Assembly (NCBI GenBank): GCA_019261985.1
Contig: JAFAQY010000114.1
Location: 1 to 64,000, forward strand
Reading direction: 5' to 3'
Source: Bryobacterales bacterium
Lineage (GTDB): Bacteria > Acidobacteriota > Terriglobia > Bryobacterales > Bryobacteraceae
Length of the DNA: 64,000 nt
The position numbers and the translations under genes are program-made. Below the pieces are notes generated by a model. It saw only the letters and a program-made list of their open reading frames with translations, made no database searches and was not told the origin of the DNA. Position 1 is the stretch's first letter. Every line of letters starts with the position of its first letter. This document shows, in pieces, positions 54,101 to 62,186 of this stretch.

Positions 54101-56170
54101 AAAGGTGTCCGCAAGCAGATGGAAACTCATGCCGCCGCGTTGCGCAGGCCGGACGGAACCGCGGTTCAACTCGCGATCACGCGAGATGTTTCGGAACGTA
54201 CGGTCCGTGAACGGGCCAGCCTTCTGCTGGGCTCTATCGTCGAAACTTCCGACGACGCCATCATCAGCAAGGATCTCAACGGCATCGTTACAAGTTGGAA
54301 CAAGAGCGCCGAACGCGTGTTTGGGTACACCTCCGAAGAAGCGCTCGGAAAGCCGATTACTATCCTTATTCCCGAAGATCGGCAACACGAAGAGCCGGAG
54401 ATTCTGACGAGGCTCAGACATGGTGACCGCGTCGACCACTTCGAGACGATCCGGCGCCGGAAAGACGGCGTCCTGCTGAATGTGTCCCTGACGATCTCCC
54501 CCATTAAAGATTCAACCGGCAAGATCGTCGGCGCGTCTAAAATCGCCCGCAACATCACCGAGCGGAAACGCAATGAGGCTGCGATTCAGCAATTGAACAC
54601 GCAGCTGACTCTGGAGCTTTCGGCGATGATGCGGATGCAGCAGCTTAGCACCCGTCTGGTCCGGACAGCCGATTTTCAGGAGCTTCTTGGAGAAATTATC
54701 GATGCGGCCTTGGAGATTACCGGCGCGGAGATGGGCAATATACAGTTGCTCGAAAATGACGCGCTGAGCATCGTCGCGCAACGCGGGTTTGACGCGCCGT
54801 TCCTGGAATTCTTGAACGGCGCGGGCCAGTCCGCATGCCGCGGAGCAATGCAGGCCGGCGAGCGCGTGATTATCGAGGACGTAAACACAAGTCCTGAGTT
54901 CGACGACCGGGCCCGCGAAATCATGCTTGAAGCCGGAGCCAGGGCGCTACAGTGTACGCCCTTGGTCAGCCGCTCGGGGCAACTCTTCGGAACGCTTTCC
55001 ACCTACTACCGCGCGGCCAAACGGCCTGGAGATCGCGATCTGCGTTTCCTTGACCTTTTGGCCCGCCAGGTTGCCGATTTGATTGAGCGGGACCGGGCGC
55101 AAGCCGAGTTGCATGCCAGCGAGGGCAGGTTCCGGCAGCTTGCCGATTCGATGCCGCAGATTGTGTGGACGGCCCGGCCCGACGGTTACGTCGATTATTA
55201 CAACCAGCGATGGTATGAGTTTACGGGCTTCGCCAAGGATCAGTTCGGAGATGCAAGCTGGCAGCGCGCCCTGCATCCCGAGGATGTGCAGCGCTCCCGC
55301 GAATATTATTACGCTTGTATCGGGAGTGGAAGACCCTATCAGATCGAATACCGTTTTTGGGACCGGCATGACCGGCGCTGGCGCTGGTTCATGGGGCGAG
55401 CTCTTCCGGTGCGCGACGAGTACGGCTCTATTGTGAAGTGGTTCGGCAGTTGCACGGATATCGACGATCAGAAGCGGGTGGAAGAGGAGCTCCGGCGTGC
55501 CAATAGCGACCTGGAGCAGTTCGCTTTTTCGGCCAGCCATGACCTTCAGGAGCCTTTGCGCAGCGTAAAGATTTACAGCGAGCTGCTAAGTAACAGGTAT
55601 CGCGATCAGTTGGACGGGCCGGCGCTTCAATTTTGCGATTACATGCGCGAGGGTGCAACGCGCATGGAGCAATTAGTGCGGGATCTTCTCGCCTACACGC
55701 GAGTGTCGAAACTCGAAGCACCCACGGGGGAAACGGATGCCAACGCCGCGCTGGGCGAGACGCTGGCGAATTTGAATTTGGCAATCCAGGAAAGCGGCGC
55801 TCAAATTACTAGCGACTCGCTGCCGCCCGTGCGCGTCCATAGCGCGCATATGCAGCAGCTATTCCAAAACCTGATTGGGAACGCGATAAAGTATCGCGGC
55901 CCGGACCGGGTTCCTGTAATTCACGTCAGCGCTCAAAAACAAAGCGAACAGTGGGTCTTTTCGATCCAGGACAATGGGATCGGGATCGACCCCCAATACA
56001 AGGAGCGGATCTTTGGTTTATTCAAGCGATTACACACAGGCGACCAATATTCCGGTACCGGTATCGGTTTGGCCATCTGCCAGCGGATCGTGGAGCGGTA
56101 TCATGGCCGGATCTGGGTCGAATCCAATCCGGGGCACGGATCGACGTTTAGGTTCAGTCTCCCCGTCTAA
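51155..56170 (+). CDS. Hybrid sensor histidine kinase with two kinase cores
   Basis: This 1671-residue soluble protein has, in order: a PAS-like sensor (about 25-180), a GAF-like region (180-345), HisKA with SNVSHEFRTPLTLMLGPLEA (phospho-His near 375) and its HATPase (N box MWEKIVLNLLSNAFKF, G box GTGIGLALV), and a receiver CVLIAEDNADMREY with phospho-Asp near 692 (LIADTMMPALDG) and Lys in DDYLVKPF. Three PAS domains (780-1140), a GAF (1165-1310) and a PAS (1318-1438) follow. A second HisKA with SASHDLQEPLRSVKIYSELL (His near 1462) and a second HATPase (DNGIGIDPQYKERIFGLF) end it. No membrane helix is seen. Two transmitter units in one chain suggest integration of several signals. The second probably serves the overlapping response regulator. 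Confidence 0.92.
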   Translation: MVGKPQTTRRPEGELMLAAGSESRTDFLVGSGEMGALIRAFDWSLTPLGPIDSWPQVLKTSISLILSSRHPMWIGWGPRMTFLYNDAYLHVLGPAKHPHALGRPASEVWSEIWDVCGPLADKVVKSGEASFVDDVRLFMDRGDFLEETFYSFSYSPIRDHTGNVCGLFCPSTDVTPKVLNARRLATLSELAANALVEKTIATACASAALTLEKNPDDIPFALLYLADETAGHASLEQAVGAFGTEVLQTNIVDLNRISASSPWHIAEVFRAAHRRVIPVEALEWLPLGVANKRVAEAVVLPVTSSGEHRPYGVLICGVNPCRRLDAEYTTFFELVAGQFAAAIQNASAAEEEKKRADALAELNRAKTVFFSNVSHEFRTPLTLMLGPLEALLAKAPDLNSDDREQLSIAHRNSLRLLKLVNSLLDFSRIEAGRIKAWYTPVDLSALTAELASNFRSALEAAGLKFIVECPPLRKPVYVDREMWEKIVLNLLSNAFKFTFKGSVTVRMEAADDAAVLHVSDTGIGISEADLPRLFERFHRIEGARGRTYEGTGIGLALVQELVKLHGGHISISSRVGEGSTFTVSIPFGKQHLPKEQVGRGEARPISLSRLESYTGEALTWLASNSNPAVATQLGATSKKRACVLIAEDNADMREYASRILAADSGYEILTAPDGEKALELIRRNPPDLLIADTMMPALDGLGLLKGVRADPATQSLPVILLSARAGEDERVEGLEAGADDYLVKPFAASELRARVGTHIRLAALRRQAAEREAALRADAEAQRDRAINILENMSDGFFALDRDWRITYANAEAERLTGMRREDIVGKRQWELFAYAVGTPAYQELQRAAAQRVAVNFETYYEPWKRWLHLKAQPASEGGMFFFFEDITERKRAQEAVRESEETFRAIVETTPECVKLVAADGTVLHMNSWGLKIVSAEHPEDVIGHSVYHLIAPEFKEAYRAFNEKICSGERGSLEFEIVDLKGVRKQMETHAAALRRPDGTAVQLAITRDVSERTVRERASLLLGSIVETSDDAIISKDLNGIVTSWNKSAERVFGYTSEEALGKPITILIPEDRQHEEPEILTRLRHGDRVDHFETIRRRKDGVLLNVSLTISPIKDSTGKIVGASKIARNITERKRNEAAIQQLNTQLTLELSAMMRMQQLSTRLVRTADFQELLGEIIDAALEITGAEMGNIQLLENDALSIVAQRGFDAPFLEFLNGAGQSACRGAMQAGERVIIEDVNTSPEFDDRAREIMLEAGARALQCTPLVSRSGQLFGTLSTYYRAAKRPGDRDLRFLDLLARQVADLIERDRAQAELHASEGRFRQLADSMPQIVWTARPDGYVDYYNQRWYEFTGFAKDQFGDASWQRALHPEDVQRSREYYYACIGSGRPYQIEYRFWDRHDRRWRWFMGRALPVRDEYGSIVKWFGSCTDIDDQKRVEEELRRANSDLEQFAFSASHDLQEPLRSVKIYSELLSNRYRDQLDGPALQFCDYMREGATRMEQLVRDLLAYTRVSKLEAPTGETDANAALGETLANLNLAIQESGAQITSDSLPPVRVHSAHMQQLFQNLIGNAIKYRGPDRVPVIHVSAQKQSEQWVFSIQDNGIGIDPQYKERIFGLFKRLHTGDQYSGTGIGLAICQRIVERYHGRIWVESNPGHGSTFRFSLPV

Positions 56171-56630
56171 CGAGCCAGAGCCGACGGCGCCTTACCACAT
56201 TTTGATCGTGGAAGATAATCAGGCGGATGTCTTCCTGATTCGCGAGGCAATCGACGGCGCCAAGGTCAATGCCGAAATCCATGTGGTTTATGACGGAGAA
56301 CAGGCCACGCGTTATTGCGCGGACATCGCGGCCGACGATAGCTTGCCGGCTCCCGCGCTCGTGATCCTCGACATTAATCTTCCCAAGAAGCAGGGCGGCG
56401 AGGTTCTGGGGGACATGCGAAAAAGTGAAAGGTGCAAGGATGCGCTGGTGCTTGTGGTCACTTCATCGGATTCCGATGCCGACCGCGTGGAAATGGCTCG
56501 TCGCGGCGCGAATGGGTACTTCCGGAAGCCTTCCGATTTCGAGGCATATATGAAGCTGGGCGGCATTGTGAAGCAACTCCTGGAGAGCAAAACCGCGCCC
56601 CCCAGCCCAGACCGCGCCGGCCTAGCTTAA
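56103..56630 (+). CDS. Single-domain response regulator (Rcp1-like)
   Basis: This is a receiver protein of about 175 residues. YHILIVEDNQADVFLIREAI provides the acidic pair, LVILDINLPKKQGGEVLGDM the phospho-Asp, VLVVTSSDSDADRVEMARRG the Thr/Ser switch and YFRKPSDFEAYMKLGGIVKQ the Lys. The KPSDF form and the lack of an output domain fit the Rcp1 type that partners phytochrome-like kinases. The start is uncertain: an ATG at 56103 overlaps the kinase gene by 68 bases, and later non-ATG starts are possible. It is likely the partner of the kinase upstream. Confidence 0.85.
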   Translation: MAGSGSNPIRGTDRRLGSVSPSNEPEPTAPYHILIVEDNQADVFLIREAIDGAKVNAEIHVVYDGEQATRYCADIAADDSLPAPALVILDINLPKKQGGEVLGDMRKSERCKDALVLVVTSSDSDADRVEMARRGANGYFRKPSDFEAYMKLGGIVKQLLESKTAPPSPDRAGLA

Positions 56631-56668
56631 GTCGTTTGTATTAATAGACTCTGGTTTGTTTGCGCGCT

Positions 56669-56742
56669 GCGGGGCAGGATGCCATCTTGTGGGGCAGGAT
56701 GCCATCCTGCGGCGATTGCCAATCGCGCTGGACGGGCCGTCC
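56669..56742. repeat. Palindromic intergenic repeat with a doubled first block
   Basis: gcggggcaggatgccatctt is followed directly by gtggggcaggatgccatcct and cggcgattgccaatcgcg. The first palindrome is present twice in tandem. It lies between convergent operons. About 85 bases after it show no gene. Confidence 0.75.
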
Positions 56743-56827
56743 CAAACAGCAGCTAGTGGTTACCATGCGCCAGCAAAATCATCAGCTGCCAGACCTTTTC
56801 AAGCAACCCATTAAAACTAGCGCAGCG

Positions 56828-57112
56828 TTACGACCAGCGACGGCCGATGTAGTCCGTGATCGTCAGCGAGACGAGTATCAGAAACCAGATCACTCCCCCG
56901 GCCAGGGCGACCCGCACCAGCTTGCCCTCATATAGCGCGTGCATGAAGAACGCCGCGATAAGCGAAGCTTTCACGGCGGCAATCCCCACAGCCACGACGA
57001 CATTCATCGGACCCATATCTATGAAGCCAAGCAGAGTAGTCAAGGCTGTAAGCGCGAGCAGGCCCCCGAACGTATATGCGTATGTTTTTCTCGAGACAGC
57101 AGGTTGAGCCAT
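56828..57112 (-). CDS. Cytochrome c oxidase subunit IV
   Basis: This 94-residue protein has three membrane helices (TFGGLLALTALTTLLGFIDM, VVAVGIAAVKASLIAAFFMH, WFLILVSLTITDYIG). The AAVKASLIAAFFMH segment is typical of the small bacterial subunit IV family (prokaryotic CyoD/CtaF-like), which stabilises the oxidase. It is the last gene of the operon, three bases after subunit III. Confidence 0.9.
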   Translation of the reverse strand: MAQPAVSRKTYAYTFGGLLALTALTTLLGFIDMGPMNVVVAVGIAAVKASLIAAFFMHALYEGKLVRVALAGGVIWFLILVSLTITDYIGRRWS

Positions 57113-57115
57113 AAG

Positions 57116-57775
57116 TCACAATTTGTGCAAGTGCAGCCCTTCGACATAGAAGATGGCGAACAGGAACACCCAGATAATATCCACGAAATGCCAGTACAAA
57201 CCCGTCAGCTCCACCGGCGTATGATATTCGGCGGAAAACGACCCGGCGCGATTGCGAATCAGCATCGCAGTCAAAATGCCTTCTCCAACGAACATGTGCA
57301 CCGCGTGAAGGCCGGTCATCAGGAAGTACAGGAGAAAGAACATCTCCACCTGCCCGGGATTCGGACCGCGGTAATCGAACCAGATACCCGGCGCGCGATG
57401 CTCCTGATAGTGTTGATAGTATTCCGTAAACTTGATTCCCAGGAACACCAGTCCTAGAAACATGGTGGCTAGCAGAAATATAGAAAGCATCCGCCGGTTT
57501 CCGGTTTCCGCGCTAAACACGGCGAGAGCCATGGTAAAGCTGCTGCCGATCAGCACCGCCGTGTTGATAGCCCCCAGCGTGATGCTCATATCTCCGCTGC
57601 CCACAATGAAGGACTCCGGAAATTTCATCCGGTAAACGGTAAACGCCAAAAATAGCCCGCCGAAGAGCATCACTTCGGTCATAATGAAGATCCACATGCC
57701 GAAAGTGGAGCTTTCGCGCTGCTGAACCGGATTGTTGTACTGCTCGCGAAGAAGAAGCGCGGTGGGATCAGCCAA
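57116..57775 (-). CDS. ctaE: Cytochrome c oxidase subunit III
   Basis: This 219-residue protein has the seven- or five-helix pattern of bacterial subunit III. It shows [40 protein letters not shown] (the conserved T-G-x-H-x-x-H) and [20 protein letters not shown] at the end. It stabilises proton pumping by subunit I. It overlaps the end of ctaD by eight bases. Confidence 0.95.
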   Translation of the reverse strand: MADPTALLLREQYNNPVQQRESSTFGMWIFIMTEVMLFGGLFLAFTVYRMKFPESFIVGSGDMSITLGAINTAVLIGSSFTMALAVFSAETGNRRMLSIFLLATMFLGLVFLGIKFTEYYQHYQEHRAPGIWFDYRGPNPGQVEMFFLLYFLMTGLHAVHMFVGEGILTAMLIRNRAGSFSAEYHTPVELTGLYWHFVDIIWVFLFAIFYVEGLHLHKL

Positions 57776-59393
57776 GTCGCAGTTCCTCCCTCAAGCCTCC
57801 GAAGTCGTACGGCCCGCGTGTTACCACCGGAGTTTCTTCGAAGTTCTCGCGCGGCGGCGGCGAGGGCGTCTGCCACTCCAGGCCCGTGGCACGCCACGGA
57901 TTGGGACCGGCGGGCTTGCCATACCTCCACGACCAAGTGAGATAAAGCAGAGGCAGAACATATCCTACGCCCAAAATCGACGCGCCGGCCGTCGACAGCA
58001 CATTCAACATGTGGAATTCCGGCGCGTAGGCCGCATACCGCCTCGGCATTCCCATGTAACCCAGGATGAATTGCGGAAAGAAAGTCAGATTGAACCCGAG
58101 GAATACGATCAATGCCGAAAGCTTAGCCAAAGGCTCCCAATACAGTTTCCCCGTAATCTTCGGCCAGAAATAATGCATGCCGCCCAAATATCCCATCACT
58201 GTGCCGCCCACCATGATGTAGTGAAAATGCGCGATTACAAAGTACGTATCGGTAACGTGCACGTCGATACCGAGCGCGGCTAAGAACAACCCGGTCATTC
58301 CGCCGACCGTAAACAACCCGATGAAACCGATCGCGTACAGCATCGGCGTGTCCCAGGAAATGGAGCCTTTGTACATGGTTGCGCTCCAGTTGAACACCTT
58401 GATCGCAGATGGCACCGCGACCAAATAGCTCAAGAACGAGAACGCCAAGGCCGAATACATCGACTGGCCGGCGACAAACATATGATGTCCCCAGACCAGA
58501 AATCCGATGGCGGCAATGGCGATGCTCGCGAACGCGACGAACTTGTAGCCGAAAAGAGGCTTGCGCGAAAATGTGGGAACCAGCTCGCTGATCACAGCCA
58601 TCGCCGGCAGCACCATGATGTAAACGGCCGGATGCGAATAGAACCAGAACATGTGCTGGAACAGGACCGGATCACCGCCCAAGGCGGGGTCATAAATACC
58701 GACCCGGAAGATTCTCTCGACCATTACCATCAGCAGCGTAATAGCCAATACCGGCGTCGCCAGGACCAGAATGATGCTGGTGGCGTAATGCGACCAGATG
58801 AACAGGGGCAGTCGAAACCAGGTCAGGCCCGGCGCGCGCATGCGGTGAATGGTGACGATGAAGTTCAGTCCGGTGAGAATGGAAGAAAAACCCGAAATGA
58901 ATACGCCCAGCGCCGCTGTGCTCACGTACGTGGTCGAAAAACCGGTACTGAAAGGCGTGTAGAAAGTCCAGCCTGTGTCGACCCCGCCGCGAATCATCGA
59001 GTACAGAGCCACAAATGCGGCGAGATTAAAGATGTACCAGCTCAGCAGATTCAGTTTCGGGAAGGCAACGTCTTTCGCGCCGATCATCATCGGAATGAAG
59101 AAATTTCCCAGCGTGTTGGGTATAGAAGGAATCAGGAAAAACCACACCATGATGATGCCGTGCATGGTGAACAGCTTGTTATAGATCTGGGGCCCTACCA
59201 GCCATCCGTATGGCTCTAAAAGCTGCAAGCGCATCAGCAGCGCGAAGAATCCGCCGATGAAGAACAACACTGTGACGGATGCGACATACAACAATCCGAT
59301 GCGCTTATGGTCGAGAGTAAGCAGCCAGGATTTGATGCCGGTTTCGGCATCCAGATAATTTCTTTCAACAGGGACTTCAACCGCAGGTGTCAT
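57768..59393 (-). CDS. ctaD: Cytochrome c oxidase subunit I, A2-type
   Basis: This 541-residue catalytic subunit starts at the ATG at 59393 ([20 protein letters not shown]). It has twelve membrane helices. [13 protein letters not shown] holds a heme a ligand, [10 protein letters not shown] the CuB His pair, and [14 protein letters not shown] the C-terminal ligands. Helix VI reads [16 protein letters not shown]. The Glu of the usual GHPEVY is absent and Tyr-Ser precede the His, which is the mark of A2-type oxidases. It reduces oxygen and pumps protons. Between it and ctaC lie three tandem repeat units that each carry a copy of its first codons. Confidence 0.96.
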   Translation of the reverse strand: MTPAVEVPVERNYLDAETGIKSWLLTLDHKRIGLLYVASVTVLFFIGGFFALLMRLQLLEPYGWLVGPQIYNKLFTMHGIIMVWFFLIPSIPNTLGNFFIPMMIGAKDVAFPKLNLLSWYIFNLAAFVALYSMIRGGVDTGWTFYTPFSTGFSTTYVSTAALGVFISGFSSILTGLNFIVTIHRMRAPGLTWFRLPLFIWSHYATSIILVLATPVLAITLLMVMVERIFRVGIYDPALGGDPVLFQHMFWFYSHPAVYIMVLPAMAVISELVPTFSRKPLFGYKFVAFASIAIAAIGFLVWGHHMFVAGQSMYSALAFSFLSYLVAVPSAIKVFNWSATMYKGSISWDTPMLYAIGFIGLFTVGGMTGLFLAALGIDVHVTDTYFVIAHFHYIMVGGTVMGYLGGMHYFWPKITGKLYWEPLAKLSALIVFLGFNLTFFPQFILGYMGMPRRYAAYAPEFHMLNVLSTAGASILGVGYVLPLLYLTWSWRYGKPAGPNPWRATGLEWQTPSPPPRENFEETPVVTRGPYDFGGLREELRLG

Positions 59394-59750
59394 AGTTGTG
59401 GGGCAGGATGCAATCCTGCGCGCGATTGCCAATCGCGCCTGGCGATGATAGAAAAACCGTCGAAGCGGGTAGCAACCTGCCCGACCGGACTTGAACAGCA
59501 GGTGTCATGGTTGTGGGGCAGGATGCCAATCCTGCGCGCGATTGCCAATCGCGCTGGGCGATGGCAGAAAAACCGTCCAAGCGGGTTAGCAACCCGCTGC
59601 AGGTTGGCAACCTGCCCCACATTTGAACAGCAGGTGTCATATTTGTGGGGCAGGATGCCAATCCTGCGCGCGATTGCCAATCGCGCCTGGCGATCGTCGA
59701 AAGGCATCGAAGCGGGTTAGCGACCGGAGTTGCGTAGCAGGTGTCATAAT
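59394..59750. repeat. Three tandem repeat units duplicating the ctaD start
   Basis: Three units of about 107-132 bases each begin gtggggcaggatgc and contain cctgcgcgcgattgccaatc. The word gcaggtgtcat, the reverse of the first codons of ctaD (ATGACACCTGC), ends at 59508, 59640 and 59747 as well as at the true start 59393. The outermost copy lies three bases from the ctaC stop. TTGAACAGCAGGTGTCAT flanks the middle unit on both sides as a perfect 18-base direct repeat. Confidence 0.85.
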
Positions 59751-60821
59751 TCACCGCACCCCCGGTTCTGTGTTCGCGTTGCCGGTTGCGCCGACGCCTC
59801 CGATTCCCGGCTGGATTCCATAGCTTTCGGGAGTGCTGCCGGAACTGGTGGGCTGCTCGGCGCCGGGCGCCGGACCAAGCGCTTTGATATATGCGAGCAG
59901 CGCGACTAGCTGATCGTCAGAAATCTGGCCCTCGAAAGTGGGCATGATATCGGCGAAACCGAGCACGATTTTCGCCTTGGGTTTAAGAATGGATTCCCGG
60001 ATGTAGGAATCGTCGGCGATAACGGTTGGACCGTCCGTGATCTGGACTTCCCTGCCGTAAAGGCCGCGCAGGTCGGGACAGGGGCCGTGACCGTCGAAAT
60101 GATGACAATTCGCACAACCGAATTGATGAAAATACTTTTCGCCTGTCGAGGCCAGCGATCCCTCCGGGGCCCCTTCAGCCAACCACGTCTGGAAATCCTG
60201 GCGATTCATCGCGTAAACCCAGCCGATCATCCCGGAGTGCTTCGTTCCGCAATATTCCGCGCAGAACAGGTGAAATTTGCCGGGCTGGTCGGCCTGGAAC
60301 CAGATGTTCGTGTAGCGATTCGGGAGTACGTCCTGCTTGATTCGAAATGCCGGGACGAAGAAACTGTGGATCACATCCTGTGAAGTCATTACCAGGTTGA
60401 TGGGCGTGCCCACAGGCACGTGCAGCGTGTTGATTTCGCGCCGGCCATCCAGGTACTGCACCTTCCACATCCATTGCTTCGCGACCACGTATACGTCTTG
60501 GGCGTCGCGAGGCGCGCGTTGGAGATCGAAAAAGAGGAACGCGCCCCAAACAAACATGCCCATGAAGATCCCGAGCGGAATCACGGTCCACGTAAGCTCC
60601 AGGAAAATGCTGCCCTGAATTTGCGGCGGAAGCTCATCCGGATCGCGCCGCCGGTATCGAATCGCCGAGTACACGACGAAAACGGCGATCGCGAGCGTAA
60701 CCGTGCCGCACACCACGACCAGCGCCCAAAACAGCCACTCGTACTGACGCGCGATGGCGGACGGAGCGCCGGAGAAGAACTGAAGGTTTGGGCGAAAGCT
60801 AAATTCGCGCATCTGGAACAC
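59751..60821 (-). CDS. ctaC: Cytochrome c oxidase subunit II with fused cytochrome c
   Basis: This 356-residue protein has two N-terminal helices (WLFWALVVVCGTVTLAIAVF, LTWTVIPLGIFMGMFVWGAF), then a cupredoxin domain with the CuA site DVIHSFFVPAFRIKQDVLPN and FCAEYCGTKHSGM. A C-terminal class I cytochrome c (GCANCHHFDGHG, axial Met in DIMPTFEGQI) makes this a caa3-type subunit II. It accepts electrons from the alternative complex III cytochromes. The start lies inside the end of the SCO gene. A later ATG at 60812 is also possible. Confidence 0.95.
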   Translation of the reverse strand: MFQMREFSFRPNLQFFSGAPSAIARQYEWLFWALVVVCGTVTLAIAVFVVYSAIRYRRRDPDELPPQIQGSIFLELTWTVIPLGIFMGMFVWGAFLFFDLQRAPRDAQDVYVVAKQWMWKVQYLDGRREINTLHVPVGTPINLVMTSQDVIHSFFVPAFRIKQDVLPNRYTNIWFQADQPGKFHLFCAEYCGTKHSGMIGWVYAMNRQDFQTWLAEGAPEGSLASTGEKYFHQFGCANCHHFDGHGPCPDLRGLYGREVQITDGPTVIADDSYIRESILKPKAKIVLGFADIMPTFEGQISDDQLVALLAYIKALGPAPGAEQPTSSGSTPESYGIQPGIGGVGATGNANTEPGVR

Positions 60822-61704
60822 TCCCGGACCGGGTCAGCCACCAGAACCCGGCCCCCATGGCGATCATGATCAGAACCGCGCTTGCGCGCAGAATATTCAT
60901 TACCGCCACCGTGTATTTGCCGGTGGTTGGGTCATAGTGGCTGCAGAACAGCAGAATCCTGTCCGCCGGCGAACCGATCTTATTGCGCGAAGATTCCATC
61001 AGCCCGAGCTCCAGATCCTTAGGCTCGTACTCGACGCCGTAAAAGTATCGGGACATCTTTCCTTCCGGTGTCGCCATCATGATTGCGCTGGCATGGAAGT
61101 ACATCTGCGTGGCCGGGTCCCAGCGGTAGTGAAATCCGGCGGCCTCGGTGACGGCTTTGATGGACTCGGGCGAACCCACCAGGAAATGCCAGCCCGGGCT
61201 GCCGGCGCGCCCGGAATAATTTCGCGTATATTCATCGCGCTTCTGCGCGGCTTCGGCGGGCGTTTCGCTGGGATTGATGCTGATCGCAACCACGTTGTAA
61301 TCGCGTCCCGCTTTGAGGTTGAGCGGCCTTAAGCCCAAAACAGCGCCGGTCATGATGCGGCTGCAGAGCATCGGGCAGCGGTAATATACAAGCGCCAACA
61401 CCACTGGCTTTTCTCCGAAGAAACTGCCGAGCGTCACGGTTTGGCCGTTCTCGTCTTCGAACTGCGCATCCAGCGGAAGCTGAGCGCCCAGATGCTGTTC
61501 GATAGTGATGCCTTGGAGTTGCGGAGGCAGTTTCGGCAGATCCGCGCCAAAGATGGATGACGCTAGCAGCAACGATAGGGCAGTCCACTGTGGGGCAGGC
61601 TTTAGCCTGCGGCGGGCTTTAGCCCGCCTAGGCAGTAGCGGGACCAAAGTCCCGCGCAGGCTAAAGCCCGCCCCCCTTTGCACCAAAGCGATTCGCCGTG
61701 TCAT
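60799..61704 (-). CDS. SCO1/SenC copper chaperone with interrupted signal region
   Basis: This 301-residue protein delivers copper to the CuA site of subunit II. Copper ligands are YRCPMLC (about residue 112) and the His in MYFHASAIMM. The fold includes LVYYRCPMLCSRIMTG and PSETPAEAAQKRDEYTRNYS. A C-terminal membrane helix (ASAVLIMIAMGAGFWWLTRS) is present. The N-terminus is odd. MTRRIALVQ and TALSLLLASSIFGADLPK would join into an ordinary signal peptide, but about 30 Arg- and Pro-rich residues encoded by a palindromic repeat lie between them in frame. It is between the small membrane protein gene and ctaC, overlapping both. Confidence 0.88.
   Translation of the reverse strand: MTRRIALVQRGAGFSLRGTLVPLLPRRAKARRRLKPAPQWTALSLLLASSIFGADLPKLPPQLQGITIEQHLGAQLPLDAQFEDENGQTVTLGSFFGEKPVVLALVYYRCPMLCSRIMTGAVLGLRPLNLKAGRDYNVVAISINPSETPAEAAQKRDEYTRNYSGRAGSPGWHFLVGSPESIKAVTEAAGFHYRWDPATQMYFHASAIMMATPEGKMSRYFYGVEYEPKDLELGLMESSRNKIGSPADRILLFCSHYDPTTGKYTVAVMNILRASAVLIMIAMGAGFWWLTRSGSVPDARI
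61590..61679. repeat. Palindromic repeat inside the SCO coding region
   Basis: tggggcaggctttagcctgc, ggcgggctttagcccgcc, gcgggaccaaagtcccgc and gcaggctaaagcccgccc make about 90 bases with mirrored ends. It keeps the SCO frame open and adds about 30 codons to the signal-peptide region. Confidence 0.8.
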
Positions 61705-62186
61705 CTCGGCTCAGGCTCCACTTTCCCCTCAAATCCCGTCTCTCGCGTTCCTGCCTGCGGCGGGTAATACATCGAATTGGCCGGCGCCTTTTGCGCCGGA
61801 ATCCCGCGCTGTACGGTCATCTGTATCGCCTGCTCGATTGGAATCCCCACGACTCCGTTCTGCTTGTCGATCCAGCGGAAGCTATGCAACTGCGCATCTT
61901 CGGAAGCGCGCATTTCCTCGAGGTCCGCCCGCGGAGACGACTGCAAGCGCGGCTCAGGTGGCACTTGCGTGCGTCCCTGCGCGCGCGGAAGTGGAGGCGC
62001 GCCCGCCTCCTCGCGGTAGTGCGTTAGAAACTGAAAGAAAAAGTACAAGAGCAAAGCGGAAATCCAAGCGCCGAGCAGAATCCAGATGCCCGTCCACACC
62101 ACATGGCGCGAGTTGATATCCGAATGCTCATAACGAACCTCCGGATTCGACGGAAATCGCGCGCCTGTTTCCTCAATCCTCGCCAT
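61701..62186 (-). CDS. Small single-pass membrane protein of the respiratory operon
   Basis: This 161-residue protein has one helix (TGIWILLGAWISALLLYFFF, about residues 31-52). A proline-rich periplasmic part (REEAGAPPLPRAQGRTQVPP) follows, then a region ending QLHSFRWIDKQNGVVGIPIE and QAIQMTVQRGIPA. Similar small proteins sit beside SCO and alternative complex III genes in other genomes, where their role is unknown. An assembly role is an inference from position. It overlaps actF by 14 bases and the SCO gene by four. Confidence 0.75.
   Translation of the reverse strand: MARIEETGARFPSNPEVRYEHSDINSRHVVWTGIWILLGAWISALLLYFFFQFLTHYREEAGAPPLPRAQGRTQVPPEPRLQSSPRADLEEMRASEDAQLHSFRWIDKQNGVVGIPIEQAIQMTVQRGIPAQKAPANSMYYPPQAGTRETGFEGKVEPEPR

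Noticed and set aside
53315-54439. 374-residue minus-strand frame opposite the histidine kinase
   Set aside because: It is antisense to clearly conserved PAS domains and has no motif of its own.
59377-59754. 125-residue minus-strand frame between ctaC and ctaD
   Set aside because: It is a translation of the tandem palindromic repeats (repeated '[14 protein letters not shown]'). It is explained by the duplication of the ctaD start, not by a gene.
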